From positions 17,120 through 81,119 of the forward strand of contig DAHUYQ010000001.1 in assembly GCA_027315115.1 (NCBI GenBank): a DNA stretch of 64,000 nucleotides, given 5' to 3'. The stretch is from Solirubrobacterales bacterium. Lineage in GTDB: Bacteria; Actinomycetota; Thermoleophilia; Solirubrobacterales; Solirubrobacteraceae. The notes below the pieces were generated by a model, which searched no databases, had not been told where the DNA came from, and saw nothing but the letters and a program-made list of their open reading frames with translations. Both the position numbers and the translations under genes were made by a program. Positions 1 through 9,066 of the stretch are shown piece after piece. How positions within the stretch are numbered: the stretch's first letter is position 1; the number at the start of each line of letters is the position of its first letter.

Positions 1-1016
1 ACTTCGTGGACGCCGCGCTGACGGAGCTGCGCCGCGCCCGCGCCGAGCTCGGGCAGCGGCCGGCGCAGACGGTCTTCGTGGGCGGCGGCACGCCGACCCT
101 GCTGGGTGCCGACGCGCTGCTGCGCCTGCTGGAGGGCGTCGCCGAGTCCCTGGGACTCGCTCCCGGCGCCGAGGTGACCACCGAGGCCAACCCGGAGTCG
201 GTCGAGCCCGAGATGCTGCGCAGGCTGCGGCGCGGCGGCTTCACGCGCGTGTCGCTGGGGATGCAGTCGGCTTCTACGCACGTCCTGCGGGCACTCGACC
301 GGGTACACACGCCCGGACGAGCCGTGGCAGCGGCGCTGCAGGCTCGCGACGCAGGCTTCGAGCACGTCTCGCTCGATCTGATCTACGGCACCCCGGGCGA
401 GAGCGACGCCGACTGGGAGGAGAGCCTGGACGCGGCGCTCTCGGCGCAGCCCGATCACATCTCCGCCTACGCCTTGACCGTGGAGCCGGGGACGGCGCTG
501 GCCGCCGCCATTCGCAAGGGCGCCTCGCCCGAGCCCGACGAAGACGCGCAGGCGCGGCGCTTCCTGATCGCCGACGAGCGTCTGCAGGCGGCCGGTCTGC
601 GGTGGTACGAGCTCTGTAGCTGGGCATCCAGCGAGGTGGCGCGCTGCCGCCACAACATCGGCTACTGGCGCTCCCATGACTGGTGGGGGATCGGCCCGGG
701 CGCGCACTCGCATGTGGCGGGCGTGCGCTGGTGGAACGTGCTCGCGCCCTCCACCTACGCCGAGCGACTGCGCGCCGGGCGCTCCCCGGCGGCCGGGCGC
801 GAGATCCTCAGCGAGCAGGACCAGGCCGTCGAGGCGGTGATGCTGGGGATCCGTATGTCCGAGGGCCTGAAGCTCTCATCGCTCTCGGACGCTGGCGCCC
901 GCATCGCCAGGGAGCATGTCGCGCGCGGCTGGGTGACGATCGCCGAGGACCGGCTGCGGCTCACGCGCCAGGGACGGCTATTCGCGAGCGCCGTCGCGCG
1001 CGAGATCTCGGTCTGA
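1..1016 (+). CDS. hemW: HemW, radical SAM heme chaperone (5' end outside window)
   Basis: This is the C-terminal part of a HemW/HemN-like protein. The reading frame is open to the window edge, and the radical-SAM CxxxCxxC cluster motif must lie upstream of base 1. Visible family motifs are VFVGGGTPTLL, RVSLGMQS, DLIYGTPGES and the late WWGIGPGAHS. HemW-type proteins bind heme and an Fe-S cluster and are thought to deliver heme to respiratory enzymes; they are often misannotated as oxygen-independent coproporphyrinogen oxidase. A GTG at position 6 is not a believable start because the homology begins before it. The gene converges on the beta-propeller gene, with a hairpin terminator between them. 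Confidence 0.9.
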   Translation, partial: FVDAALTELRRARAELGQRPAQTVFVGGGTPTLLGADALLRLLEGVAESLGLAPGAEVTTEANPESVEPEMLRRLRRGGFTRVSLGMQSASTHVLRALDRVHTPGRAVAAALQARDAGFEHVSLDLIYGTPGESDADWEESLDAALSAQPDHISAYALTVEPGTALAAAIRKGASPEPDEDAQARRFLIADERLQAAGLRWYELCSWASSEVARCRHNIGYWRSHDWWGIGPGAHSHVAGVRWWNVLAPSTYAERLRAGRSPAAGREILSEQDQAVEAVMLGIRMSEGLKLSSLSDAGARIAREHVARGWVTIAEDRLRLTRQGRLFASAVAREISV

Positions 1017-1028
1017 AAGCCGCTCTCA

Positions 1029-1052
1029 GCCGCCGGTGAGCCGACCGGCGGC
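1029..1052. terminator. Hairpin between convergent genes
   Basis: Perfect 9-bp inverted repeat, GCCGCCGGT and ACCGGCGGC, with a 6-nt loop. It sits 13 bases after the hemW stop and 31 bases before the stop of the opposing gene, so it probably works in both directions. There is no clear U-tract, which is common at this GC content. Confidence 0.6.
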
Positions 1053-1082
1053 CGGCGTGACGGCTCGGCGGCAGGCCGCGAT

Positions 1083-2363
1083 CTACGCCAGAGGCCAGTC
1101 GACCCGCTTGACGGACCCGCTCCCGGCGGTCGCCCGCATCGAGCCGCGGGCCGGCTCGAAGTGCCCGAAGTCGAGCACGTAGAGACCTCCGTCGGGGCCG
1201 AAGCGGACGTCGATCGGACGGAACAGGCCCGGCGTCGGATGGTAGGTGGCCTGCCAGGTCTCGGGGTCGAGCACCGCCAGGTTGCGTCCCACGCGCGGAC
1301 CGGAGGGCGCGGTCATCGGCACCTCGTCGCCGAACATCGCGATCGCGATCCGCCCGTCGGCCGCCTGATCGAGCTTGGTCGCCGCGACATGGGTGGTGAA
1401 CTCCGCGAGCGGCAGCTCGGGCGCGGGCAGCTCGTCGTGGTTTTCAAGGATGAACGCTGGCGCCTGTCCGTCCTCGGGAGCGAAGCGGGGATCGCAGATC
1501 GGCACCCCTCCGACGAAGTCGGGCCACCCGTACCAGCGGCCATCGCGCACGTCGAAGAGCAGCTCCGGGCAGTTGCCGACCGGCCGGCTGCCGCGATCGT
1601 CGGCGCCCTGGTCGGTCGCGATCAGCCGTCCGTCGCGCAGGAACAGCAGCCCGAAGGCGTTGCGCAGGCCCCAGGCCACCAGCTCCAGGCTCCCGCCATC
1701 GGGATCGCAGCGCATCACCGCCGAGGTGCACGGAAGCTGCGCCGGGACCCGCGTGCCCTCCGGCAGGACCGTGCCGAAGTCGGCGAATGGGCCCGTGACC
1801 GCATGGCCGGTGCCACCCTCTCGCCGATCGTCGGTGGCAAACTCCGCGTGGCGGAGCACGATGTCGAGCCCCGGGGTGTCGTGCTCGTGCGGCAGCAGCT
1901 TCAGCCAGCCGAGGTCGTAGGCGTCCAGGCCGATCACGCCCGTGTTGGTCATCGCCCCCTGGCTGAAGTAAAGCTTGCCGTCGGGGCCGAAGGCGACCAT
2001 GTTCACCTGGTAGTTCCCAGGACCGGGCAGACCGTCGACGATCGTCTCCTGGCGGCCGCTGCCAGGGTCCAGCCGCAGGATCCGGCTCGGATGGCCGGCC
2101 TCGCTCACGTAGAGCATCCCGTCGTGGAAGGTGACGCCGTTGACCGGCGGGCGCAGGTCGCTCAGCAGCACCTGCTGCCGGCCGTTCTCGACGCGCAGGA
2201 TGCGCCCGCCGCGGGGCGCGCCCCCGAACGGCAGCCCGGACTCGGAGACGTAGACCTCGCCGCGATCGCCGAACGTGAGACCGGTGGGGAAGTTGAGCCC
2301 GTCGAGCACGGGCTCGAGCGCCGGCTCGCCCCCCGCGCGCTGCCCATCATCCGATGCAGCCAT
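1083..2363 (-). CDS. Glucose/sorbosone dehydrogenase-like beta-propeller protein
   Basis: The 426-aa protein has repeated propeller-blade motifs such as FPTGLTFGDRGEVYVSE, VNGVTFHDGMLYVSEAGH, NMVAFGPDGKLYFSQGA, WGLRNAFGLLFLRDGRLIATDQG and PIDVRFGPDGGLYVLDFG. This pattern is typical of the PQQ-type sugar dehydrogenase (GSDH) and NHL-like superfamily. No signal peptide or lipobox is visible at the chosen start, which is unusual for a GSDH enzyme, so it may act in the cytoplasm. The substrate cannot be read from the sequence. It lies 90 bases downstream of the FAD monooxygenase on the same strand and may share its transcript. Confidence 0.7.
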   Translation of the reverse strand: MAASDDGQRAGGEPALEPVLDGLNFPTGLTFGDRGEVYVSESGLPFGGAPRGGRILRVENGRQQVLLSDLRPPVNGVTFHDGMLYVSEAGHPSRILRLDPGSGRQETIVDGLPGPGNYQVNMVAFGPDGKLYFSQGAMTNTGVIGLDAYDLGWLKLLPHEHDTPGLDIVLRHAEFATDDRREGGTGHAVTGPFADFGTVLPEGTRVPAQLPCTSAVMRCDPDGGSLELVAWGLRNAFGLLFLRDGRLIATDQGADDRGSRPVGNCPELLFDVRDGRWYGWPDFVGGVPICDPRFAPEDGQAPAFILENHDELPAPELPLAEFTTHVAATKLDQAADGRIAIAMFGDEVPMTAPSGPRVGRNLAVLDPETWQATYHPTPGLFRPIDVRFGPDGGLYVLDFGHFEPARGSMRATAGSGSVKRVDWPLA

Positions 2364-2453
2364 TTCGCCTCCCTGGAATGTGATCGTCTTTAGGAACCCG
2401 GCGACCTGGGAGCGTATCGAACGCGCCCCTGCAGGCGGCCACGCCCGCAGGAG

Positions 2454-3923
2454 CTACGGCCGCCCGAACCATGCCCCCAGCGCGTCGGCGAGCCCGGCGT
2501 CGGTCCCCTCCGCCTCTCCGACCCAGGCGACGTAGCCGTCCGGGCGCACCAGCACGGCGGCGGGGGCGTCGACCACGCCGAGCGCCGGCAGATCCCACTT
2601 CCCGTCATAGGTCGCCTCGACCAGACGAACGCGGTCCGCCCACGGCGCGATATCGCAGTAGCCCGGCCGGCCGAGGCGCAGCAGCAGCGGCCGCGCGTCG
2701 TGCAGCAGCTTGAACGTGCGCAGCGGTCCCTCGTCGGCGATCAGGTCGAGGTCGGGCATGCGGCGTCCGAGCAGCGGATGGCCCTCGCCAAGGTCGTAGT
2801 GGATGTCCAGCCCGGAGACGATCCCCGCGAGCCGCTTGCGCGGCTCGTCCATGACCGCGATCTCTGACACCACCTCCACGAGCGCTCCGATGCGCTCCTC
2901 TCCGCGCTGGAGAACGGTCTGCGCCATCGTGTGCCGCAGCGCGCGGGCGGCGACCGGGTGACGCTCGGCGTGGTAGGTGTCGAGCAGGCTCTCCGGGGAG
3001 ATCCCCTTAACCACCTGCGCCAGCTTCCACCCCAGGTTCACCGCATCCTGCACGCCGAGGCTGAGACCCTGCCCGCCGGCCGGCGAATGCACGTGGGCCG
3101 CGTCGCCCGCCAGCAGCACGCGCCTGTCCCGATACGCCGCGGCGTGCCGGGTCATATCGGTGAACCTGGAGATCCAGGTGGGATTGTGCAGCCCGAAGTC
3201 GGTGCCGTAGACGGCGATCAGCGCCTCGCTCAGCTCGCTCGGCGTCGGGTCGCCGCCGGACCCGAGCTGCCGCTCGGTCACCACTACGCGAACCGTCCTC
3301 CCATCCTCCATCCTATGAAGACCATGAACGCCGATCGCGTCGTGGCGAACGCCGCGCGGCGGGTCCTCGGTCATCTCGACCTCGGCGATCATGTTGCTCT
3401 TCGTCGGCTCCCAGCCGGGAAACTCGATGCCTGCCGCTTTGCGGACCACGCTGCGCCCGCCGTCGCAGCCGACGAGATACTGCGCCCGCAACGAGCTGCC
3501 GTCGGCCAGCGCGACGTCCACCCCGCGCTCGTCCTGCGCGAGGCCGGTCACCTCGGAGCCGTAGCAGACGCGCACCGGCAGCTCGGCGATCCAGTCGGCC
3601 ATGATCCGCTCGATCTTGTTCTGCCAGATCCCCAGCGAGTAGGGGTGTCGCGTCGGGAAGTCGCTCATGTCCAACACGGTCCTGGCGAACATCGTCGCCT
3701 GCGCCACCTGGCCCTCGGCGAGGAAGCGATCGACCACCCCACGCTGGTCCAGCACCTCGATCGTGCGCGAGTGAAAGCCGCCGGCGCGCGAGCCGACGAG
3801 CACGTGGTCGGCCCGCCGCTCGAGGATCGCTACGTCAACCTCCGCCAGTGCCAGCTCGGCCGCCAGCATCATCCCTGCCGGACCGCCGCCGGCGATCACC
3901 ACCGCGTGTTCTTTGTTGCCCAT
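2454..3923 (-). CDS. FAD-dependent aromatic monooxygenase (PheA/TfdB type)
   Basis: The 489-aa protein has the full set of class A flavoprotein hydroxylase motifs. These are an N-terminal Rossmann motif (GGGPAGMMLAAELA), the DG motif in YLVGCDGGRSVVRKAAG, and the late FAD motif LAGDAAHVHSPAGGQGLSLG. The C-terminal 100 residues resemble the thioredoxin-like domain of PheA/TfdB/RdmE-type enzymes. Members hydroxylate phenols, polyketides or rifamycins using NAD(P)H and O2; the substrate here is unknown. The start follows AGGAGCAGCGGA, a reasonable ribosome binding site. Confidence 0.85.
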   Translation of the reverse strand: MGNKEHAVVIAGGGPAGMMLAAELALAEVDVAILERRADHVLVGSRAGGFHSRTIEVLDQRGVVDRFLAEGQVAQATMFARTVLDMSDFPTRHPYSLGIWQNKIERIMADWIAELPVRVCYGSEVTGLAQDERGVDVALADGSSLRAQYLVGCDGGRSVVRKAAGIEFPGWEPTKSNMIAEVEMTEDPPRGVRHDAIGVHGLHRMEDGRTVRVVVTERQLGSGGDPTPSELSEALIAVYGTDFGLHNPTWISRFTDMTRHAAAYRDRRVLLAGDAAHVHSPAGGQGLSLGVQDAVNLGWKLAQVVKGISPESLLDTYHAERHPVAARALRHTMAQTVLQRGEERIGALVEVVSEIAVMDEPRKRLAGIVSGLDIHYDLGEGHPLLGRRMPDLDLIADEGPLRTFKLLHDARPLLLRLGRPGYCDIAPWADRVRLVEATYDGKWDLPALGVVDAPAAVLVRPDGYVAWVGEAEGTDAGLADALGAWFGRP

Positions 3924-4067
3924 TCCGCTGCTCCTTTCCCATCTGAGACTGCTTGCGGCGGGCGATTATGCGGCAAAGATCAAGCGCTCATGAGGGGCTT
4001 GTTTAAGGTATAAATTGGAAGTGGAGATAAGGGGGTGGCGGCGTCCGCTTGGGCCGCCCGGCGCACG

Positions 4068-5126
4068 TCAAGGTCGCGCCGAGGCACGCGCCGCTTCCAG
4101 CGCAGCCTGGACCACCGGGCGCTGGTTGCCGATTTCCAGTCGACGTTCCAGGATCGGCACGGCAGCCGCCGGATCTCCGCCGAGCTGCAGCGAACGGCCC
4201 AGGTCGTAGAGCGCGTATGCGTAGGTCAGACAGGCTTCGCTTTCGGCCACGGCGCAGTTGGCCACGCTCTCGCCCGTCGCGGCGACGGCTTCTCTGAGCA
4301 CGGGGGTCGCCTGGCTGTAGCTCCCGGCTTCGAGCAGGCTGTGCCCCTGGGACTCGAGCTCCGCGGCGTGGGCGGCCGACACGGCGACCGGCGGCCGGCT
4401 TGGCTGCGAGGCGGATGTGCCTGAGCTCGCCGGCGCGCGGGCAGGCGCGTGCCGCGCCGGGGCGCTCACGGCGGGCGCATGGCTCGACCGCGCGCGGTGC
4501 GTGCCGGCGCCAGTCTCCGTCCGCGCCGAGGCGGCCGGCTTGCCGCCTCCGCCGAGCGTGGCGATCAGGATCGCGGCGAGCGCGGCGGCGCCGAGCAGCA
4601 GCAGCGCCGGCGCCGTGGCCGCCGGCAGGGCGCCGCGCCCCGAGCGCGCGAACGGCAGCTTCGGACGCGCGACGTAGATGCGGTGCGGAGGCTCGCGCGT
4701 GGCGGCCTGCGGGGGTGGGACGTCGGGCGCGGCGGGAGGATCGAGCCTCAGCGCCGGCACGCGCGCACGCCGTGCCGTCCCCTGCTCGACGCTGATTGAG
4801 CAATGCTCGATGCTGGTGCCGGCCAGCTCCAGCTCACAGGCGACACTCGCCGGAAACTCGATGCCCGCCTCCTGGAGCTCAGCGAAGCTAACAGGCGCGC
4901 CGTGCGCGCCGCGCAGCATGCGCAGCAGCGCGTCCTGCTGCTGCTCCAGCGCATCGGGCTCGACGTGCGCCCGTCTTCGCCCGCCGGCTGCGGAGCCGAT
5001 GCGACGTGACCGTGGCGTGCTGGTGGCGTGAGATCCCAAGTCGCTCTCTTTAGGACTTACCCAGTCTCGTCCCGTTTGCAGCGTCGCGACGGACGCCTGT
5101 GTCCAGGTCCAGCGCTGCGTGAGCAC
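4068..5126 (-). CDS. Membrane-anchored protein with winged-helix-like N-terminus and TPR C-terminus
   Basis: The frame encodes up to 352 aa. Around residues 60-110 there is a helical segment (ALLRMLRGAHGAPVSFAELQEAG...) that looks like the small winged-helix/peptidoglycan-module start of several actinobacterial proteins. A single membrane segment follows near residues 170-195 (ATAPALLLLGAAALAAILIATLGG). Then come an Ala/Pro/Ser-rich linker and a C-terminal tetratricopeptide region (SQGHSLLEAGSYSQATPVLREAV ... YDLGRSLQLGGDPAAAVPILERRLEI). The first 45 residues look unlike protein, so the real start may lie further in, though no good ATG or GTG with a ribosome site is visible. Function unknown. 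Confidence 0.6.
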   Translation of the reverse strand: MLTQRWTWTQASVATLQTGRDWVSPKESDLGSHATSTPRSRRIGSAAGGRRRAHVEPDALEQQQDALLRMLRGAHGAPVSFAELQEAGIEFPASVACELELAGTSIEHCSISVEQGTARRARVPALRLDPPAAPDVPPPQAATREPPHRIYVARPKLPFARSGRGALPAATAPALLLLGAAALAAILIATLGGGGKPAASARTETGAGTHRARSSHAPAVSAPARHAPARAPASSGTSASQPSRPPVAVSAAHAAELESQGHSLLEAGSYSQATPVLREAVAATGESVANCAVAESEACLTYAYALYDLGRSLQLGGDPAAAVPILERRLEIGNQRPVVQAALEAARASARP

Positions 5127-5160
5127 GGTCGGGGGCCGCAGCGGCCGGCGGTTGCCGGCG

Positions 5161-6222
5161 CTACACCAGCCCGCTCGGCAGCCGCCGCAGCTCGGGCGTG
5201 CTCAGCGACGGCGGCGTGTAGCCGCGATCGCCGTCGGCGAACGTCGTCCCGGGCGGGACGATCTCGTCGATCCGGTCGAGCACGTCCTTGGAGAGCGTGA
5301 GATCGGCGGCGCCGAGCTGGCTCTCAAGCTGCTCCATGGTGCGCGGCCCGATGATCGGAGCGGTCACCGCGGGGTGGGCGAGCGTGAACGCGAGCGCCAT
5401 GTGGATCAGGCTCATGTCAGCCTGCTCGGCGAGCTGCGCCAGCCGATCTGCCGCCTCCAGCTTGCGCTGGTTGCCGGGCAGCGAGAGGTCGAAGCGCGCC
5501 GGAAGCCGCTGCGCGCGCCTGCTCTGGGGCGCCTCCCTGCCCTTGCGCCAGGCGCCCGTCAGCCATCCGCCCGCCAGCGGGCTCCAGGGGATCACGCCCA
5601 TCCCGTAGCGCTGCGCGACCGGCAGCACGTCGGCCTCGATGCCGCGCACGATCATCGAGTAGGGCGGCTGCTCGGTGGCGAAGCGGCCGAGCGCCCGGCG
5701 CTCGGCGGTCCAGTGCGCCTCCACCAGCTCCTCCGCCGGGAAGGTCGAGCAGCCGAACGCCCTGATCTTGCCCTGCGCGCGCAGATCGGTGAGGGCGGAG
5801 AGGGTCTCCTCGATGTCAGTGCCGGCTTCGGGGCGATGCACCTGGTAGAGGTCGATCCAGTCGGTCTGCAGGCGCTGCAGGCTCGCCTCCACCTCCTTGA
5901 CGATCCAGCGGCGCGAGTTGCCGCGCCAGTTCGGGTCGCCGCCGGGCTCGCCCATCGCCACGTCCATCGGGGCGTGGAACTTGGTCGCAAGGATCACGTC
6001 CTGACGCCTGCCGCCCGCGAGCGCCTTGCCGACGATCTCCTCAGACTCCCCGCGGGAATAGACGTCCGCCGTGTCTATGAAGTTGACGCCTGCGTCGAGC
6101 GCGCGGTGGATGATGCGCACGCACTCCTGGTGGTCGGGCTCCCCCCAGGCGCCGAACATCATCGCCCCGAGACAGAGATTGCTGACCTGCATGCCGGTGC
6201 CGCCGAGTCCGCGATAGTCCAT
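5161..6222 (-). CDS. Aldo/keto reductase
   Basis: The 353-aa protein is a TIM-barrel NADPH-dependent oxidoreductase of the aldo/keto reductase family. The catalytic tetrad is present: Asp and Tyr in FIDTADVYSRGE, Lys in LATKF and His in YQVHRPE. The C-terminal NADP-binding stretch is APIIGPRTMEQLESQLGA. It resembles the YajO/Gcy/voltage-channel beta-subunit branch that acts on sugar or quinone carbonyls; the substrate is not predictable. It is transcribed away from the XRE regulator gene, and the 217-bp space between them holds an inverted repeat that could serve either promoter. Confidence 0.88.
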   Translation of the reverse strand: MDYRGLGGTGMQVSNLCLGAMMFGAWGEPDHQECVRIIHRALDAGVNFIDTADVYSRGESEEIVGKALAGGRRQDVILATKFHAPMDVAMGEPGGDPNWRGNSRRWIVKEVEASLQRLQTDWIDLYQVHRPEAGTDIEETLSALTDLRAQGKIRAFGCSTFPAEELVEAHWTAERRALGRFATEQPPYSMIVRGIEADVLPVAQRYGMGVIPWSPLAGGWLTGAWRKGREAPQSRRAQRLPARFDLSLPGNQRKLEAADRLAQLAEQADMSLIHMALAFTLAHPAVTAPIIGPRTMEQLESQLGAADLTLSKDVLDRIDEIVPPGTTFADGDRGYTPPSLSTPELRRLPSGLV

Positions 6223-6375
6223 GGTGTTCTCCTTTGAGAAGAGGGAAGGCGAGCGCTCCGCGCCATCCTAGAAAGCGGCAGGCGTCGCGCGCAGGAGGGA
6301 CGGCGAGACCGGTCGGGATTGAGGAGGCCTCCGGGCCCGCCGCGCCCCCCTGCCGCGAGGTGATACGCGACAAGA

Positions 6376-6396
6376 CCATAGCAGGTTTGCTACTGG
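6376..6396. promoter_or_regulatory. Inverted repeat, possible XRE operator
   Basis: The sequence contains TAGCA-GGTT-TGCTA, extended by CCA and TGG outside with one unpaired base. It is the only clear dyad in the divergent region between the aldo/keto reductase and the XRE-type regulator. Its position 44-64 bases before the regulator ATG would suit autoregulation. This is inference only. Confidence 0.35.
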
Positions 6397-6439
6397 AAAG
6401 ACATTGAGGGTTGGCGCGCTGGCCGCGACGCTCCCGTCC

Positions 6440-6721
6440 ATGCCAGTTGCGCCGGTCTTTCAAACGGCCCTCGGTCAGGCCGTCAAAGCCAGGCGGCTGA
6501 GCCTCGGGCTGACACAGGAGGAGGTCGCGCTGCACTCCGACCTGCACCAGCGCTGGATCTCCAACGTCGAGACCGGCAAGCGCAACCCGAGCTACGCGAG
6601 CATGCGCCGTCTCGCCGCGGCGCTACGGCTGAGCACCTCTGAGCTGATCGCGCTCGCGGAGGACGCCGAGGCCAAGCTGACACAGCCGCGCCCCAACTCC
6701 AAGGTGGGCGCCGGCCGCTGA
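6440..6721 (+). CDS. XRE-family helix-turn-helix regulator
   Basis: A 93-aa protein that is almost entirely one Cro/CI-type HTH domain: ALGQAVKARRLSLGLTQEEVALHSDLHQRWISNVETGKRNPSYASMRRLAAALRLSTSELIALAE. An in-frame TTG at 6404 would add 12 unconvincing residues, so the ATG at 6440 is preferred; no strong ribosome site precedes either. With no ligand-binding domain it is likely a simple repressor. Neighbours are the divergent aldo/keto reductase and, 100 bases downstream, the DNA-alkylation repair pair. Confidence 0.8.
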   Translation: MPVAPVFQTALGQAVKARRLSLGLTQEEVALHSDLHQRWISNVETGKRNPSYASMRRLAAALRLSTSELIALAEDAEAKLTQPRPNSKVGAGR

Positions 6722-6823
6722 GCGCGGCGGCGCGCCCAACTGCGCCGGCGGCCGCCGGGCGCCGCCGGCAGTCACGTCCGTTTTCCGCCAGACATCGACT
6801 CGTCTCTGTGCCATCTTGGGCGC

Positions 6824-8425
6824 ATGACGATCGACCCTGAGCGCCTGTGGCGCGCGATCGAGCTGGAAGACCCCCGCTTCGACGGCTGGGTCTTCTGCGG
6901 CGTCACCTCGACGGGCATCTACTGCCGGCCGAGCTGCCCGGCGCGCACGCCCAAGCGCGAGAACGTGTGCTTCTTCCCGACCGCCGCCGCCGCGCAGGAG
7001 GCGGGATTCCGGGCGTGCAAGCGCTGCCGCCCGGATGCCACGCCGGGCTCGCCCGAATGGGATCGCCGCGCAGACCTCGTGGGCGCCGCGATGCGGCTGA
7101 TCGCGGACGGGGTCGTGGACCGCGAAGGCGTCACCGGGCTCGCGCGGAGCCTCGGCTACAGCGAGCGGCACGTGCACCGTGAGCTGGTGGCGGTGGCCGG
7201 AGCCGGTCCGCTCGCGCTGGCTCGGGCGGCGCGCGCGCAGACCGCACGGGTCCTGATGGAGACCACCTCGCTCTCGGCGACCGAGGTCGCCTTCGCGGCG
7301 GGCTTTCAAAGCGTGCGCCAGTTCAACGACACCGTCAGAGCTGTGTTCGCGGCATCCCCCACCCAGCTTCGCGCGGGCAGCGGCAGGCAGCAGGCGCGCG
7401 CGGGCCGGGCGGCCGCGGGCCGGGCGACGCAGACCCGGACGGGCGCGGCGACGCCGACCCCGGCTGGCGAGGCGGCGTCGACCAGCGCGATCGTGCTGCG
7501 CCTGCCGTTCCGCGCCCCGCTGGCGGCGCAGGAGCTGATCGCGTTCCTGAACGCCCGCGCGGTGCCCGGCGTGGAGCAGGCGCTGGGTCATGCCTACAGG
7601 CGCAGCCTGCGGCTGCCGCGCGGAGAGGGCGTCGTCGAGCTGGAGCCGCAGGCAGATCACGTGCGGGCGAGCTTCTGGCTGGATGACCTACGCGATCTCG
7701 GGCCGGCGACGCAGCGCTCGCGCGCGCTGCTCGACCTCGACGCCGACCCCTGCTCCGTGCTGGAGTGCCTGGGCGCAGACGAGCTGATCGGCGAGCTCGT
7801 GGCAGGCACGCCCGGCCGCCGCGTACCGGGCCACGTCGATGCTCACGAGCTCGCGATCAGGGCGGTGCTCGGCCAGCAGGTCTCGGTGGCCGGAGCAAGG
7901 ACGCTGGCGGCGCGGCTCGTGCGCGCCTACGGCCACCCCCTGCAACGGCCGCTGGGCGAGATCACGCACACCTTCCCGTCCGCCCAGGCGCTGGCGGCCG
8001 CCGACCCCGAACTGCTTGCGATGCCGGCCTCCAGGAAGCGTGCGCTGCTCGGCCTCGCGGCCGCGCTCGCGAGCGGAGAGGTGAGGCTCGACGCCGGCGC
8101 CGATCGCGCCGATGCCCGCCAACAACTGCTTGGCCTGGCCGGAATCGGCGGCTGGACCGCCGAGTACATCGCGCTGCGAGCGCTGCGCGACCCGGACGCG
8201 TTCCTGGCGGGCGACCTGGGCGTGCGCCGCGGCCTTGAAGCGCTCGGCCATGACGGGCGTCCGGTCGCGGCGCAGCGTCTCTCGCAGCGCTGGCGGCCAT
8301 ACAGGGCCTACGCCGTGATGCATCTCTGGGCGCATCTCGGCGCCAACTCGCAGACGCGCGCCGGCGCCCGCGTCCAGGCGCCCCGACAGCAAGAGCCTGA
8401 GAGGATCGAAGCACTACTGACATGA
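6824..8425 (+). CDS. alkA: AdaA-AlkA fusion: methyl-sensor/HTH plus 3-methyladenine DNA glycosylase
   Basis: The 533-aa protein has three parts. Residues 1-80 are an Ada zinc/methyl-acceptor domain with the four cysteines in YCRPSC and CKRC; the first of them should accept methyl groups from phosphotriesters. Residues 85-185 are an AraC-type HTH (LGYSERHVHRELVAVAG, AFAAGFQSVRQFNDTVRAVF). An Ala/Gly/Thr-rich linker of about 40 residues follows. From about residue 225 comes an AlkA glycosylase with the helix-hairpin-helix LAGIGGWTAEYIALRAL and the catalytic Asp region FLAGDLGVRRG. It should sense alkylation, regulate its own operon and excise alkylated bases. The stop overlaps the ogt start (ATGA). 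M. tuberculosis Rv1317c has the same architecture. Confidence 0.92.
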   Translation: MTIDPERLWRAIELEDPRFDGWVFCGVTSTGIYCRPSCPARTPKRENVCFFPTAAAAQEAGFRACKRCRPDATPGSPEWDRRADLVGAAMRLIADGVVDREGVTGLARSLGYSERHVHRELVAVAGAGPLALARAARAQTARVLMETTSLSATEVAFAAGFQSVRQFNDTVRAVFAASPTQLRAGSGRQQARAGRAAAGRATQTRTGAATPTPAGEAASTSAIVLRLPFRAPLAAQELIAFLNARAVPGVEQALGHAYRRSLRLPRGEGVVELEPQADHVRASFWLDDLRDLGPATQRSRALLDLDADPCSVLECLGADELIGELVAGTPGRRVPGHVDAHELAIRAVLGQQVSVAGARTLAARLVRAYGHPLQRPLGEITHTFPSAQALAAADPELLAMPASRKRALLGLAAALASGEVRLDAGADRADARQQLLGLAGIGGWTAEYIALRALRDPDAFLAGDLGVRRGLEALGHDGRPVAAQRLSQRWRPYRAYAVMHLWAHLGANSQTRAGARVQAPRQQEPERIEALLT

Positions 8426-8934
8426 GCACCACAAAGCCATCCCTTCTCTACACGAGCATTCCCAGCCCCGTCGGCGAGCTGCTGCTGGCCGGGGACGGCG
8501 CGTCGTTGCACTGCCTGTACATGCTGCAGGCGCCACGCCCGGCGCGGATCTCCCCCGCCTGGCGCAGAGAGCCGGGCGCGTTCGCCGAGGCGAAACGTCA
8601 GCTCGACGAGTACTTCGCCGGGCAGCGAACCACGTTTGATCTGCCGCTGATCATGCACGGCACGCCGTTCCAGCGCAGCGTCTGGTCCGCGCTGCGCCAG
8701 ATCGGCTACGGGCAGACCGCGAGCTATGGCGAGATCGCACGGCGCGTCGGCCAGCCAGGCGCGGCGCGCGCCGTGGGCATAGCGAACGGGCGCAATCCGA
8801 TCTCGATCGTCGTCCCCTGCCATCGCGTGATCGGGGCGGACGGCAGCCTGACCGGCTACGGCGGCGGCCTGGAGCGCAAGCGCTATCTGCTGGAGCTCGA
8901 GCGGGCAGGCACGCAGGGACGCCTGGACATTTGA
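8422..8934 (+). CDS. ogt: Methylated-DNA-protein-cysteine methyltransferase
   Basis: The 170-aa protein transfers the alkyl group from O6-alkylguanine to its own active-site cysteine. The hallmark PCHRVIGADGSLTGYGGGLERK is present from about residue 132, preceded by the helix-turn-helix segment TASYGEIARRVGQPGAARAVGIANGRNP. Length is normal for Ogt. The ATG overlaps the TGA of adaA-alkA by one base, so the two genes are translationally coupled and form an adaptive-response operon. Confidence 0.95.
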   Translation: MSTTKPSLLYTSIPSPVGELLLAGDGASLHCLYMLQAPRPARISPAWRREPGAFAEAKRQLDEYFAGQRTTFDLPLIMHGTPFQRSVWSALRQIGYGQTASYGEIARRVGQPGAARAVGIANGRNPISIVVPCHRVIGADGSLTGYGGGLERKRYLLELERAGTQGRLDI

Positions 8935-9066
8935 CGGCGGGCGCCGTCAGGCGCGGGCGGGCACCGGGAAACGCCAGCGGGTTTCCCGGATGAGCCACTA
9001 GCATCCTGGGGGTGCAAGGCGAGCGCACTCTTTGGGCGCAGGGAGACTGACCGGGGCCGGGACGGA

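Noticed and set aside
4003..4803. A 266-aa minus-strand protein overlapping the TPR gene
   Set aside because: Arg/Ala-rich off-frame shadow; the overlapping frame shows a membrane segment and TPR motifs.
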